Below, piece by piece: positions 49,343 through 63,179 of a DNA stretch of 64,000 nucleotides; the stretch's first letter is position 1; each line of letters opens with the position of its first letter. The stretch is taken from assembly GCF_947179165.1 (NCBI RefSeq), contig NC_077238.1, positions 81,993,757 to 82,057,756 on the forward strand. Direction: 5' to 3'. The position numbers and the translations under genes are program-made. Under the pieces are notes generated by a model that made no database searches, was not told the DNA's origin, and saw only the letters and a program-made list of their open reading frames with translations. The stretch is from Solanum dulcamara. Its lineage: Eukaryota; Streptophyta; Magnoliopsida; Solanales; Solanaceae.

Positions 49343-52300
49343 CTATACATCCCAACCATCCATCCGATAGTTAAATTCCGACTTCCGGTTGGTTATGCTT
49401 CCATACATTTCCGAGAATTTTTGAAGGCAACTGCTACGAAGGCCATAGTGAATCTGTGTGTTCTTGCTAATCGCGACACCAGTAAACTTTGAAGTATCGA
49501 TTGCCCATGCAGGTTTCACGTATTCGACTGTATTTGAAGAGCTTGCGTTTGCGTACAAGTAGTTTAACAACACATCCTCACAGTTGAAAAGATTGTCTAC
49601 TACTTCTCTACCTGCTGCTGCCTCTTTGCTCCAGTACATTTCAAAAGCCATTTTAGTGTCCATGAAGGCTGCTCCAGTCAGAATCATGTTATATCCATTG
49701 TGCTTCCGAGCGTGTTTCTCAGCCCTGTACTTCAACGGGCTACCATTTGCTAGTCGGGGGTAAAACCCTACAATTCGCTCAGGATGCTCACGCCATACCT
49801 TAAATCCTCGTTCAACGTCATCACATGGCATCATAATGTCGTCATCAAGCTCAAGAACAGCTCTTGTTTTAATGGAAGGGTCAACCTTGAATCGGTTATT
49901 TAGTGAGTTTCTCTCCTCTACTCTAATCCTTACGGGCACTGCAGAATCAAATTCACTCAATTCTGGAGGTTGTCCTTTATTCCACACTACAACAATCTCA
50001 CGCACTGAAGAACATCTCGAGTAATGCTTGACATACATTTTCAAATTCCAGATCCGAGCATCGTAGGTCATTGTTAATAAAGTGAATTGAGAGTACTGAC
50101 CTTGCAATGGGTAAGCTTCATGCGCGCCACTACCTCCATATATGTAATTAACTCCAGTACACATTAAGACCACAGTTACCAGAATTATTAAAGTAAGAAC
50201 CAAGATTCCACTGCAGGTGTTTGGTTTTATTCTGGCACGGAGTGATGAGCTTGCTCTATTCAATTGGCTGCAGAATAGTCTCATTCTAGAATAGAACAAG
50301 CTTGACCGTTCCCAATCCAACGAAGCATCACTCCTCTTTCCAACATTATGTGGGCACCAACTTAGAGGAACTAAACCTTTAACAGCTCCAAGTAACACAC
50401 CGAACAGTATAACCAGGGCGGCAACACCTAAGACTGATGCACAACCTAAATGAAACCGTCGACTTGCATCTCCTGAAGGCACTCGATCCCCATCCATAAC
50501 TCCAACCCACTCTCCGGAGCTTAATTGTTGCACATCAAGATGATGGCTGCGGGCACCGTTCCAGGCATTTCTTCCCTTAATTGACTCTTTGAGGCCCATT
50601 GGGACTTCAACTTCTTTGAACTTATCAGTGGTCAAAACTTCTACTTTGAAGAGACGTACCCTCCGCCCGTATGTTTCACCATCGTCTTGGCCAACACGAT
50701 AAAGATTACCATCAAATAAAAATGGTCGACCTCCATTTCGGGCTCCCATGCTCTTATCTGTGTTATAGATCGGATTTTTCTTATGTGGTCTCCAAGGACC
50801 AAGCGGTGACCTACTGTACCATATTTCCAACTGAGCATTATACTCTGCACCAATGCCACTATGATCTGAACCAAAGAGCCAGTATTTTCCATCATATGGA
50901 ATGATAAATGAATCAACAAGAGGCTTTTTCATTATGATCTTTTCCAGTGTCCATTCCAAGGGAAAATTTACAGCTCGATAAAGACGAAGTTGCCCTTTTG
51001 CTCTGCCCTCGGGCAGCATATATATCTGTAGACAATAACACAATTGATAAAAATATTAATCACTAGTCGAAGCAAAATAGACCTAAATGTCAGCTGCAAG
51101 CAAGCAAAAATAATCGTTCCCAAGATTCATATTTGCTGGTAAGCAGCAATTCTTGCCATGAAAATTTTTAATGACTTAAGTATTTACCTTGTAAGGAAAG
51201 GAAAATGTAAGAGGACCAAATATTAATTAATACTCCCTCCGTTTCAATTTGTTTGTCTTATTTCATTTAAAAAAGAATGCCTCCATTCCTTTTTTGGCAA
51301 CTCTTTAATTCTTTCCACATGACATGTTTAGAACCCCAAGATTAAAGGCTATTTTAGTACATTCTTCATATCTTTAGTTTAAGGCCACAAGATTCAAAAG
51401 TCTTCTTTACTTTCTTAAACACCGTGCCAAATCAAAACAAGACAAACAAATTGAAACAGAGGGAGTAGAAAATTGTGTATCTGTTGTATTTGGTGCTGTC
51501 CAAAAATAGCTTCAATATTGACATAATCAAGTCATATAAGAGCATAACCATCTATAGCATTACATGGTATCAGTACTGTGCAAAATTCTAGTACGATGAC
51601 ACAGAAAATCTTCGAGCTTTCTTCTACTGATAGAAGGTTCTATCAACTAATAAGTGTCTAGAACTATTTCGAATGTGAACGTTCACACATGCTATCATGA
51701 GCCCTGCACACATTACTCACTTATCCAGTGTTCGAATATCCTTCCCTTCCCTCCGGGCCCTCTTTTTCCACCCTCAACCTCGTTATTAAGATTTTTACAC
51801 ATCAAGTCTAGCGTTGTTGCGGATGGAATTGAGTTACATTGAATGCAAGTTGCTCATGGAAACAAGAACTTACATTGCCATTATATTCAAAGACATATGG
51901 ATAGGACAGATGCCAGTCTTCATCCAAAGCTACACCTAACTGCTCCCATGATGCTCCCTTGTCAGTACTTCTCGCAACTCCAATATCCCCTTGCATTGTG
52001 ATTGAATTCTTTGTTTCAAAGAACAGGTAAAAGACATCTCCCTGCATTATATAATCAAAACCTCAGATTAAGGATGTCTCACACCAGATCGGAATGCTAG
52101 AGAAATAAAAAATTTAGGTTACAAACCAAAAAATCAAGATCATGTAGGCACTAAAGTAGAGTAATCTAAATATTCCACCCCACTAACTGAAAATCTGGAC
52201 CAGTCAGTTTAGCGAGTTCAAGATACCATATAGTTAAAGAAAAACAAGGGGACCCACTATTTTGAAGCTCATGAAATGCTGCTGTTTCGATATTGACTGG

Positions 52301-54098
52301 TCAACATTGGAGCATCACAACCTAAAAGAAGGATGAGGATTTAATGAGATAGAAACCTTGGGGTAAAGTGGTACAAGAAAGAGTTGAATACATTCGGCTA
52401 TAATTTTAAACTTGGATACTTCTCCTGTTTATATTTTCCATATGCTCTAGGTATACTCACAGCAGGATAAAGGTAAAATATAGCCAAGGAAAGAGAAACA
52501 AGAAAGAGCCAAGGGAATATTGGTAAGAAACAAATATCATCTTTTCCCGTCCAAACTAATATATTCCCCCTCAACGCACATGCAGTAATTGAAAATGCTA
52601 TTCATCCCTGCAGGATTCCTCAGCAAGGGGATAGTTTCATCGACAGATTTTGCGACGCCATCTACCAGCTCAAAACATTGCTATATGCTATAGCACACAC
52701 AAGATTATAAATCATCCGTTCAGCGGTGATTAAACTGACAAGTTCCATAACGTCACATCAACTAACTTATAAGATGCTAATAACTATATAGGATTAATGT
52801 TAAGTCCTCATCCAGACGGGTCTCATCAGTGATACTCATCCATCATTTCACCAACTTGATTACATGACAAATAGAACTAAAGATGCTTCATTTTAATCCC
52901 ATATATCATAAAATCTACAAACACAATTCTAGTAATTACTTACTACTCCCAGAAAATAATCAAGGAATTACAGATTACCTGAATATAAAGAAAGGGGTCG
53001 GCAACAAAATTACTGGAAAAAACAGCCCCAGAGGCTGAAGCACAGGTGATAACAGGATTGCCAACTGGCCATGCCGCACTCTTATCCCTCCATATATTCA
53101 TCTGCCAAACATTAGCAGCCACAAAAGTCATATAACAATACATTCCAAGAAATCTATAAGCTTAAGCCTTAAAAAAGATCAAAACTTTGAGCAAAAATTT
53201 TCCAAAAATAATCACCAGGATTTGCACATTTCACAAATACCCGACACCCCAGAAGCTTAAAAGATCCATTTCAAACCAAAACAGTAACAAACTGAAATTT
53301 GAGCCAAAATGAAAGACTTAAAACTTTGAGCAAAAAGTTATAAAGTACACTCAACTCTAAGTGCAACCATCCAGAAATTTTCCAACAATATTCAAATCAA
53401 TTACTAGGATTTTCCCATTTAACAAACACCCGATAATCCCGTAACCTCAAAAGATTCAAAATTCAAACCAAAACAGTACAAAACTGAAACTTTTGAGACA
53501 AAATGAAAGGCATAGGACTTTGAGCAAAAAGTTATAAAGTACACAACTCTTAGTGCAACCATCCAGAAATTTTCCAACAATATTCAAACTAATCACAAGG
53601 ATTTGCCCATTAAACAAATACCCATCTAACCCAAAACCTCAAAAGATTCAAAATTCAAACACAAAACTGAAATCTGAGACAAAAATGAAACCCAACAAGA
53701 ACAAGCAATTAACATCACCAGAAGCAAAAAAAAAAAAAACCCATTTACCCAAAATTCAGCATCAAACAAACAGAAGAACAAATCATTCAATATGAATACC
53801 AAAAAAAAAAGCTTACATCTTCAATAGGTTTGAGGGAAAAAGGAGAATCACCATAGAAAACACCAATAGACCAAGAACCCTCATCATCCTCCTTACATCC
53901 TGTAGAAGAAATACTCGCATGGACATTTGGGGTCATCATAAATCGAACATAAATCCCAGCAATCGAACCCAAAGCTACAAACGATACAAGTAAATACACA
54001 AACCCAGAAGAGCTAACACACGGATCATTCTTGCTCTTGTTATTGGGTCGGGTCCTCGTACCTGAAGTCCCTGAAACCACAATTGGGCTAGAACCCAT
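49343..54098 (-). CDS. GINT1: GT64 glycosyltransferase, GINT1 type (GIPC synthesis)
   Basis: In Arabidopsis GINT1 adds glucosamine or N-acetylglucosamine to inositolphosphorylceramide, making GIPC sphingolipid head groups in the Golgi. Exons 53817-54098, 52979-53101, 51874-52041 and 49343-51025 join in phase, 751 aa, close to the Arabidopsis length. An N-terminal anchor lies at 32-51. It is followed by a beta-propeller-like, glycosidase-type region (VADPFLYIQ, DWHLSYPYVF, PLVDSFIIPYDGKYWLFGSD, GARNGGRPFLFDGNLYR), two more membrane segments at about 383-408 and 463-483, and then the exostosin-type GT64 domain with VLELDDD at 581-587 as the DxD site and CEDVLLNYL further on. The two-domain layout is characteristic. 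The first intron carries a tandem repeat and the third a Stowaway MITE. Confidence 0.94.
51233..51465. mobile_element. Stowaway MITE, 233 bp, intact
   Basis: It starts CTCCCTCCGTTTCAATTTGT and ends ACAAATTGAAACAGAGGGAG, with TA on both sides (51231-51232, 51466-51467). It lies in GINT1 intron 3. A decayed relative is at 14344. Confidence 0.95.
53184..53690. repeat. Tandem repeat in GINT1 intron 1
   Basis: ACTTTGAGCAAAAA recurs at 53184, 53323 and 53517. The last two units (194-bp step) share AGTTATAAAGTACAC, GTGCAACCATCCAGAAATTT and ACCTCAAAAGATTCAAAATT. The first unit lacks about 55 bp. Confidence 0.85.
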
Positions 54099-54109
54099 TA
54101 ACAACGAAG

Positions 54110-56300
54110 GTGAAAGATGTCGCCGGAAAGTATCTCCGGTCGCCGCCAGCGAGATCTCGTAGGCACGTGCTATGCACGTGATGTGAGAGAAAATTCAAAA
54201 AAAATAACCAACATTCAAGATTTTTTATCTTTTTTTTCGTGGATATTTCTGAATTGTACTCTTTTTGAAGAAAATTCAGAGAAAATTGTAGACTTTGAGG
54301 AGATTTGATTTGGTCTTTTGGTTGTGATTTCCTTTCTCTCTCTCTCTTTCTCAGTGTTTTGAAGGGAGTCGGTTTTTCTTGAATGGTGAGTTGTCTTTAT
54401 TGTAATACTATAATATAATAATTAATTATTATTATTTTTTAAAGTAAAAAGTTCAAAAATATTTCTCTTAAGCATACAATATATCTTCTGGTCACTATTA
54501 AAAAAAAAAAAAATTATTCGGTATTGAAATCTTTAATTAAATTTGAATCGTACGATGTAGAACTAAATCTAAGGTGGCGCTTTCAATATAATTTGCTTCA
54601 AGATTCGAATTTGAGATTTGTGATTTTTAAATTTTTAAGATATTTTTCATTAATTTTCATCATTTTGTTGTTTCTATCTTCATTGACCATTTGATGGAAG
54701 TTAAATTAACAAAAATGGTGGCTGGTGAAGAAGAAGGAGAAAAAAAATTTAAAAATGAATTAAATAGGTCTTTCACACGCGATCAACGATTGTATTACAT
54801 CCACTATGCCATGTAAGCAAAAAATGTCAAAATAACACAGCAAAATTCGACATGAAGTATCTAAAATGAATAAAGCCTAATTAAAGTGTTTAAGTGGAAG
54901 TTAGTGTCAACTTTAGAGGGTCACCGATGAGTTTAGCCTATTTACTTTGAAGCATTGTATGTTGTGATAATGGTGTTCAAATTAATTTGTGCCTATGTCG
55001 ATTATAATATGAGATATTTGTTATTTTATGTTAGTATAGATATTAAGTAACTTTCTTTGATAAGATATCGAGTAATATTTTTCACTAAAAACTTTAATAA
55101 CAAACCTATTACTTTTAGTCATCGGTGTAATTTGTTGACACGCCAAGTGTATGAATAACCTCAAAATATAATTAATATTGAAATTAAAAGATATTATTTT
55201 ATGTTGTGGATATAATAACTTAGGATCTTTTTTTAAAATGTATGATTTGATTGTTTTCATGGTTGGAAATATTACTAAACACCATACAAACAGTTTCTCG
55301 ATTCTCTTAAGGTAGAAGTAAAATTGTGTATACATTACATAAAATTTTAGTTGATATGTTATTGTTGTTATTATTATTATTATTATTATACCACGCAACA
55401 TTAAAGCATTTATTGGCATAAAGCAATTAATCATTGGACACATTGTCATTACACTTAATCTTCTATTAATCCCCTCCACAAAACTAAATGTACACGTTTT
55501 ATGTCCTATTATTTTATGTGTAGATAAAGGATAAGATCAAACAATTAATTAAGTGCACTTCAATCTCAAATTAATTTGAGATCAAATATATATTTTCTCA
55601 ATATATTTTATATTAAGTTCATTTCTTTTCTAAAACACAATTATTTATTTACAATAGTAGTATCTTATTTGATATTATCAATTATGGTCATTTTCTCCTA
55701 AGTTAATTTGCCACAACCTTTGGGAAAAAGAAGTGTACTAATCTTTATAATAATAAAATGGAATATATTCTTCTTCTTAGTCATCGCCTATCAACTAATT
55801 GTTAATATCCAATGTATTATTGAAATTAATATAAGCAACTTGTTTATTTATTGATTGAGATCAATACAATATCCTTTAAGTTGATTTAATTCATAAAAGA
55901 TGTAATTCTAGCACGAGTCATAATTTAAAATCCCTTTATTTTTTTGATTTTTTGCTCGATGTTTAGTATTTATATTGTGATTTGATTAAATGCGAATTCG
56001 CGCCAGAAAATTTTATATTAGAGAATAAAATATTCTCTAATAAAGGATATTTTATATTCAGCAAGGTTCGAACCCGACACTTCGATAATCACCCAACATT
56101 TGTTGCATCTTAATTTGATTGACCTATCAATTCTCATACAACGATAAAGCAAAACTTATTGCTATGACAAATATAACCCTTTTTCTCTTCAAAAATTATA
56201 TAAATTAAGATGATAATATTTATAAAAGTATTTCTCAACTTGATGATTGTATGCAATTGCATATTAGGACAAATCAAGAATTACTAACGAGATGTGTATA
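54110..56300. other. Intergenic, no gene seen
   Basis: The GINT1 upstream region with a CT-rich tract near 54330-54350, AT-rich spacer, a (TTA)n tract at 55371-55390 and a hairpin TTAGAGAAT/ATTCTCTAA near 56018. Long frames here are AT-rich noise. Confidence 0.5.
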
Positions 56301-56308
56301 TATTGATT

Positions 56309-57035
56309 AGTTCTACAAAGTGGTGGTTAGACCGGCTATGTTATATGGGGCGGAGTGTTGGCCGGTTAAGGTCTCACAATCAAAAGATGAAAGTTGCCGA
56401 GATAAGAATGTTGAGATGGATGTGTGGGCATACTAGGAGCGACAAGATTAGAAATGAGGCTATTCGGGACAAGGTAGGAGTGACCTCAGTGGAAGACAAG
56501 ATGCGGAAAATGCGACTAAGATGGTTTGGGCATGTGAAGAGGAGAGACACAGATGCCCCAGTGCGGAGGTGTGAGAGGTTGGCCATGAATGGTTTCAGAA
56601 GAGGTAGGGGTAGGCCGAAGAAGTATTGGGGAGAGGTGATTAGACAGGACGTGGCGTAGTTACAGCTTACCGAGGACATGATCTTAGATAGGAGGGTGTG
56701 GAGGACCCACATTAAGGTAGAAGGCTAGTACATAGTCTCGTTACTCTTCCTTATTAGTAGGCGCATTAGCGCACTGTAATTTCTTGTGCTCTGATTTCTG
56801 TTATTGTTATTATCTATTACTTTCTGTACTTTGATTACTCTATTTTATCCCTGTCGTTCTCATTATTTGCTTTCTCATATATGCCTTATCTAACCTCTTT
56901 TATGCTTTTATGCTTTTATTGAGTCGAGGGTCTTTCGGAAATAGCCGTCCTACCTTGGTAGGAGTCAGGTCTACGTACACTTTACCCTCTCCAAATCTCA
57001 CGTTATGGGATTTCACTAGGTTGTTGTTGTTGTTC
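56309..57035 (+). mobile_element. RTE-type LINE, 5'-truncated 3' end
   Basis: It begins in the last part of the [22 protein letters not shown] one-base shift near 56384 moves the frame to [34 protein letters not shown] and [18 protein letters not shown], ending in VA and a stop at 56659. The 3' UTR continues to GGTAGGAGTCAGGTCTACGT, ATGGGATTTCACTAGG and (TTG)n at about 57020-57035. This is the common Solanaceae RTE LINE 3' end; the copy is dead. Confidence 0.9.
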
Positions 57036-57039
57036 CTGA

Positions 57040-59898
57040 ATTTTCGACACAAATTTAAATTAATTAAATTTTAAAATAGATTTCAAATATTGAGTAAAAA
57101 AATAAAAATGAGAAACGGAAAGAAAAAGTATTAGTTGGATTTAAAAGGTCTACCTAAAATAAAAAGTTCCTTATTCGCCAATTCTTTCCTCTTTAATAAG
57201 CTTTACATAATATAAATTATAAATTTAAATTAGTGGAATTTCACAGAATAGCATCATATATATATATATAATATAACATTTGTATTCCATAAATTGATGG
57301 CTAAATCATGGGCTTCAAAGTGTAATGTTTAATAATGAGGTGTGGTCCCTACTAATTTTTGAATTGACGATTGGGAGGTTTTTCCATTGTATTTTATTCC
57401 TATTTTAAATTTAGACTTAGATAGAATCATGTCATTTAAATTAAAATTTGTTGAAATATTTTGAGTCTTTTGACATACAAGGGCAGATTCAGAATTTTGA
57501 ATTTTGAATTCTGATTCAGATAACAATTGGATAAGAAAGAGATAGTTTATACATATTTGGTGAGTTTATTATTGTTAATATAGAGTTTTGATCAAAATTA
57601 TTTGATTCTCTCAAATTTATAATTTACGATACTGTATATGTTATTATTTTTCAAAGTGAAAACAATAAAGAAAAAAAAAACAAGACTTATTCAAATAGTT
57701 GTTGGACCACATAATTTTCAATCAAACTCTGGACAAAAGTTAGAATTCATATTATGAAAGTGATATTTACATTATCGATATCAAAATAACTTGTATCAAT
57801 CAGATTCCAAAAATAAACAAGAATTTAATTTTGGAGAGAAATTAAAAAATCTTGAAAACCTTTTCTTGGGTATGATCACCCGATATTCGAACGGTAAAAT
57901 TTATTCATCAAGTTAATTAGAATTCACAATAGCTAAAGTCCATTAAAAAAGGATCGCTCCTTATCTAGAGTTTTTTGATTTATATAGCTCAAGCTCAAAA
58001 CATCAATAATCAGTGACGTAGTCACATATAAAGAAGGGTGATCAGCCGAATATTCTTTGACAAAAAATTATACTATATATATAAAAAATTATATAAAGTA
58101 TATTAGTTAAAAAATATTGTCAATTTTAAACTCAAAAATTTTAATTAAAAATAAATGGACTTTATTTATCAAAAAGAGCATCCAGCGATGGCTGGAAACA
58201 AACTGGAATGTTATTGGAAAAAAGACATTAGTATTTTTTTATATTGACTTTAATATGCCATTTACCATTTTAGATTGGATTTATACAACTTCCCAAAGGC
58301 ATCAAATGAGTTGTTCAGCAACATGGCTATGCACTTTTCAATCACAACATGACTACTGCATTCTTTCCGCTCCTCGTCTCAAATTATCTATCGTAATTTT
58401 AAATTATGTTAGCTATAATTATTCATATGTTGCTTAATCACAGGTCAAATAACTTTAAAAAGTAATAAAACATAAATAGATATTAATATTTGATTTCAGT
58501 CGATAACTATAAACACTCAAACTTTGAATATGCACATCTAGACACCTTAACTCGTTTTCACTCATGTGTCAATTAAACATACCAACTGATAAAATGATCA
58601 TCTAGACCTCTCTAAAATTTATGTATCGCGTCAGTATCGAGTGTCCACGCGATACAATAAAAACAAATTGAAGTGTTTAGTTATAAGTATTGAAGTACAC
58701 AATCTGTAGGATAGCAAAGCGTCTGATTTTAGGATTGAAACGTTATGATGCATAAATCATAAAGATTTTAATAAAACCTCTTATAGCTGAGTTGTTAGTT
58801 AGTATGCAAATTTACTGTAGATTACTATCTAATTATAATTTTGATACTTGACAAAACATTTTTTATTTCAAAACACTCACTGATATTTGATATGGTATGA
58901 ACGTACAACACGTGTATATCTATTTATCTATATTATTTTTAAAGCATAAATAACAATATTGAACGATCAAAATAATCTTAAATATTGATCGATTTTTATA
59001 TCCTTTTAGTCTAATTCTATTACTATATTTCTATTGGCTAATTTGTTTTTCTTTTTTAAAAGACATTAAAAATAGAGTTCTAACCAAATTCTACTTCTAA
59101 ATTTTGGTTCCCAAACTACTAATTAACAGACCTTAACTATTCACTCCAAAAGAAAAAATATTGATCATATTTCCGATATATAACAAAGTAAAATTTTAAT
59201 ATATTCAACCGTCTAATTGGAGAAGCGAATTATCAGGTGAAATCAAACCCTCGCCAACAAAGTGAAGGTTCGGATAGCCAACTGACTTATCTATTAAGAT
59301 TTTCTTATGAGCTCGAAGCTTCCTTCGTAACTCTATGGAATTTCTTCGTTCTAACTCTCACATATGCCTCATTTAAGAGGAAACCTCAAAGTGGCTCTAT
59401 TTCACTATATCTCATCTTATATCTGACACCTCTAACATGGTAAGCTATTCTTTGTAAATCATACAATAATTATGTCTCGATTCAAAGTAAGTTAGGGTCA
59501 AAATTTTTTTCTATTCATATTAGTTCGTTTTAAGTGTAAAGTGTACTTAGATAAACACAGTCCAACATCTTTTGTATTGTAAAAGATTCAAATAACTAAT
59601 TTATACCAATCATCAACCTACTGCATTTTCCCCCCTCTATTCAAACTTGAGACCAGCAATATGCCCAAAAACAGGCTACATGTCACTTGGAAATATCAAA
59701 GAAATGAAATTATTGAATGTGAAGCATAAGTAAAACTAAAAATAACCAAAGAGTTGAACACAAAATCAATATGTCCAGATAAAACATTGAAATCATTTTA
59801 CAGTAAAGGTTCAATAACATTGATACTGAATCACCAAAAGAACTACAAAAACTCGAATTTGAACAACGATGAGCTAGAATTCCACGCTAATAAGACCA
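57040..59898. other. Intergenic, no gene seen
   Basis: AT-rich spacer. It holds short hAT-type MITE ends near 57480 (GGGCAGATTCAGAATTTTG) and 58012 (CAGTGACGTAGTCAC), and a decayed MITE at 58465-58720. A 68-codon frame at 59237 sits in less AT-rich sequence and has no family I recognise. Confidence 0.45.
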
Positions 59899-61203
59899 CT
59901 ATTTTCCGATACTATTCCACTTTCTAACGGGAAACAAACTTTCAGTATACTGATAAGCACTTACATGATTGAAGTGTAAAGTATCACTTACTTCATCAGG
60001 CAACTCGCGGATAACTTTAGTAGTTCGATGTACTAAGTTGTACATGACTACCTTCCCAGGAATAGTAAGCAATAAGACTGAATTATCATCCTTCTCTCCA
60101 CGGATCACAGACAAAATGGAGTACATATATTGTACACCATATAATGCTTGCTTAGCCATCTCAGGAAATGTTGAAATTAATCGAGCAAGATGAACACGAT
60201 ACTTCACTGACCATTTCCAAGTATCTTTATCTAATTCAAGCACATTAAATTTCTTGGCATATCGGCTCTGAACCTGAATAAGATGCAAATGTCCACATGA
60301 TTCACCAAAATACCTGATCTTTTCGTCAAAATCACCGTGAGGCCTTCGTGGCATACTTTTCATAACGACTTCCTCTGACTTAGCATCAAAGTGAACAGAG
60401 GAGCTTTCACCAAGCCAGTGAATTGCACCATTCCAAAACACCCCACTGTCAAAATGCGTAGTATAGTTTGCATAGAAACGACAACAAGATCTCCATGAGT
60501 CAGTACCTGGCACATAGACACTAATTTCGAGATCTCTAGAACCAAAAAAGAAACCTCGAAAAGTAGTACCTAAACGCTTTACACAATAAACTTTGTAGTA
60601 AGGTGGTTCTAAAGGATCAAACATCAGATAATATCCATAAATCAATTCATAATACTTAACATAAGGGTTCGGTAATGGATGATACTCGTTCTTTGCAGGA
60701 TTGTAAACAAAACCGAGTTTGAGATCAGATACTTCATTTTTCGAGGTGATCACACACATTAACAAGCCATTGCAATATTGCGTAACCTTGACTGGAGATC
60801 CTGTTTTTGCAGCCATTTGGTCAAGGAGCGGAACAGGAGGGAGGCTTGTTACATTATCATTCAGCGTAACAGAGTCAATTCGTTGAAGATTGGTCAAATT
60901 ATTATAGAAGTAGACACCGGAATGGGGGAGGGTATTGGATAATGCAAGAGTACGACAATGATTAAGCCTGAATTGCGTACGAGTAGTGATGTACAACCAA
61001 AGCTTGCATACTAGACCAAACCTGATGAGAGATCTTGCAGGCAAACGAAGTAGAATTTCAGATAAAAGATCAACATTTCCGAAGATGACATCCATCGAGG
61101 TAGTAACATGAAGTCTTTTATTCATTTGGCTCTCCTCCATCGTCAGTCTATGATAAACATCAAAATAGAATAACGAATCAGATTCAAACTCGAATAAAGA
61201 CAT
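59899..61203 (-). CDS. F-box protein with F-box-associated domain
   Basis: A likely substrate receptor of an SCF ubiquitin ligase, binding SKP1 through the F-box; the substrate is unknown. The intronless frame from the ATG at 61203 gives 434 aa. The F-box is at about 43-85 (DLLSEILLRLPARSLIRFGL, VCKLW). The rest is the plant F-box-associated beta-propeller-like region with CNGLLMC, GFVYNPAKNEYHPLP, YKVYCVKR, SWRSC, GVFWNGAIHWLG, HLHLIQV and VLELDKDTWKWSVKY. The ATG at 61140 (MEESQMNKR) is an alternative start. It most resembles At5g07610-type F-box proteins, by memory only. Confidence 0.9.
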   Translation of the reverse strand: MSLFEFESDSLFYFDVYHRLTMEESQMNKRLHVTTSMDVIFGNVDLLSEILLRLPARSLIRFGLVCKLWLYITTRTQFRLNHCRTLALSNTLPHSGVYFYNNLTNLQRIDSVTLNDNVTSLPPVPLLDQMAAKTGSPVKVTQYCNGLLMCVITSKNEVSDLKLGFVYNPAKNEYHPLPNPYVKYYELIYGYYLMFDPLEPPYYKVYCVKRLGTTFRGFFFGSRDLEISVYVPGTDSWRSCCRFYANYTTHFDSGVFWNGAIHWLGESSSVHFDAKSEEVVMKSMPRRPHGDFDEKIRYFGESCGHLHLIQVQSRYAKKFNVLELDKDTWKWSVKYRVHLARLISTFPEMAKQALYGVQYMYSILSVIRGEKDDNSVLLLTIPGKVVMYNLVHRTTKVIRELPDEVSDTLHFNHVSAYQYTESLFPVRKWNSIGK

Positions 61204-61532
61204 GATATACACAAGCTAAGCATGATAAGTTATTCAACCCTGAAAAAGACTTCACTAGAACAAAAACAACTTTTAGCATCAATAAATTAAATATGCATAT
61301 TAACAAAAAGCGCTAAAGCCTTTACCGGCATTAGTTAATCGTCATTGGATCCAAAGAGTGCTAAAATATAACTGTCACTAGTAATTGCTTCTAAAAAAAT
61401 CATATTTAGTGGAAATTAAGTTATTGTCGTTCATTAATTGCCGTTAAAGATCATTTTTGGTGTAGTGCTCGTATATACAAAAGAATTTACTTGTTGGATC
61501 AAGTTGTAGCTCAACTGGATGTCGCCCATAAT

Positions 61533-61652
61533 CTATGTTGCTCAGACTTTTCAAAATGGCAACGATTGAGTGTTAGATCCTCCAAAAATAGTGCATTTTT
61601 TTGAGAATCTTGTACTTGTTTGATGCTTTTCTGGAGAGTCTGAGCAACATAG
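61533..61652. mobile_element. Small MITE, 120 bp, TTGCTCAGACT-type ends
   Basis: The ends CTATGTTGCTCAGACTTTT and GAGAGTCTGAGCAACATAG are near-perfect inverted repeats. The same family is at 42579-42697. Confidence 0.75.
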
Positions 61653-63179
61653 ACTATTATACCAATAAGCAAAATGAACCCAAACAATCCAAATGCAAGA
61701 ATGATGTCCATTTCAAGCAAAGAAGCAGCAAGAAATGAGTAAACATTAGTGGTTGAAATAAAATTTATCTATTTGAAAACTACACAAACAAGTAATGTTA
61801 TAAGCCGCAATAATTGACTATTCAAATTATTTAGAAGATAAATGAAAAAGTTATAGTCAACGAAACACTTGTTTGAATCTCGAAATTTAAAAGTGTAACA
61901 TATAAATTGGTACATAGTGAGTAATATTTCACAAGACACACTTTCTTGCAAATAATAAAAGATGTCATTTTTGCATACCCCTTTTAGCATTTGATGAATC
62001 AAATAAGGGAAAATTGAATAAATTCATAAAGATTTAACAATGAACAAATTAATCTTACCAATCTGAGCAAAAACCCCAAAATTTATCTCATTGATATCAA
62101 CAAGCAATAAAATTTTATGTGTGTGTGTGTGTTTTTTCTAATAAAAGGGAAACGAACAGAGAAATGGGAAACCCTACAAAGAGAAGACGTGGGTAAAAGA
62201 GGGAAAATAAAAAAAATAATATATATGGAATGTAAATTAAGACCCTTTTTTTTCATTTTTAAATTTATTGTTTTGAGTTTTCTACAATTAAAAAGAGTGG
62301 GAAAATGAAGATCTTTCTAAAGTCTAAATATATAGCGAATTAATTAATTATCTCACAAAATGAAATTAATGTTATGAATATTTGGTTATCAATGATTGAA
62401 TGACTTGATGATATTATTAAAAAAAATGATTGTCAATTTTGTTGTAGCGTTGATGGTATATTTTTAAATGGAAATTACGCGAATAAGCAAATATATTCTA
62501 GTTAATATAGTTATAATTTAGGTAATTTATAATTTGTCATTAACATTTAGCATTAATTACATTTTAAGTTTGTATAATTCTCATGTTTGTATAATTTAAT
62601 ATGTATATCTTTTATATAATGTAATTTTGTATAATATAATTTGTTTAACTGTTTAAAGTTCAGATGTTTGTGTTTGTATAAATTCGTTATTTCGAATTTA
62701 CACAAAAATAGCACAATTATACAAACTCACCAATGAATTATATAAACTCACGAATCATACAAATTCACCAATTATATAAATGAGACAGCTTAAACCATAT
62801 CTCAATCCATAAATATTTAAACTATAGCTAAGAAGTATAATTAAGATACTTATAATAGTTTGTGAAATTTTTCCCACTTTTAATCATGTGGCATATTATT
62901 TTACGTTATTTAATGTACTAAAAGTGTATACAATAAATTGTTATTTTTTAATATAAGAGAACTAATAGTCTAAGTTCTTTTTATTTTTTTGATAATATAG
63001 AAAGTACATAAAAATTGCCTAGATTTCAGTAAACATGCCAAAGAGAATATGGTGAGCTGAAAAAGGTGAAAAAAGAGGAATGTGACGGTTTTAAAGGTAC
63101 ACAAAGTCGGTTTATAGTTATTACACTTTTTTGCCTCAAACGTGAATAAGGGCCAACTCGTCATGCATTTTCGTATATA

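Noticed and set aside
55021..55479. 152-codon minus-strand frame upstream of GINT1
   Set aside because: AT-rich, Ile/Tyr/Phe/Lys-dominated, spans a (TTA)n tract and has no motif.
59237..59443. 68-codon frame in less AT-rich sequence, considered as an organelle insertion or exon
   Set aside because: I could not match it to a plastid or mitochondrial gene or a transposon protein. A BLAST against organelle genomes would decide.
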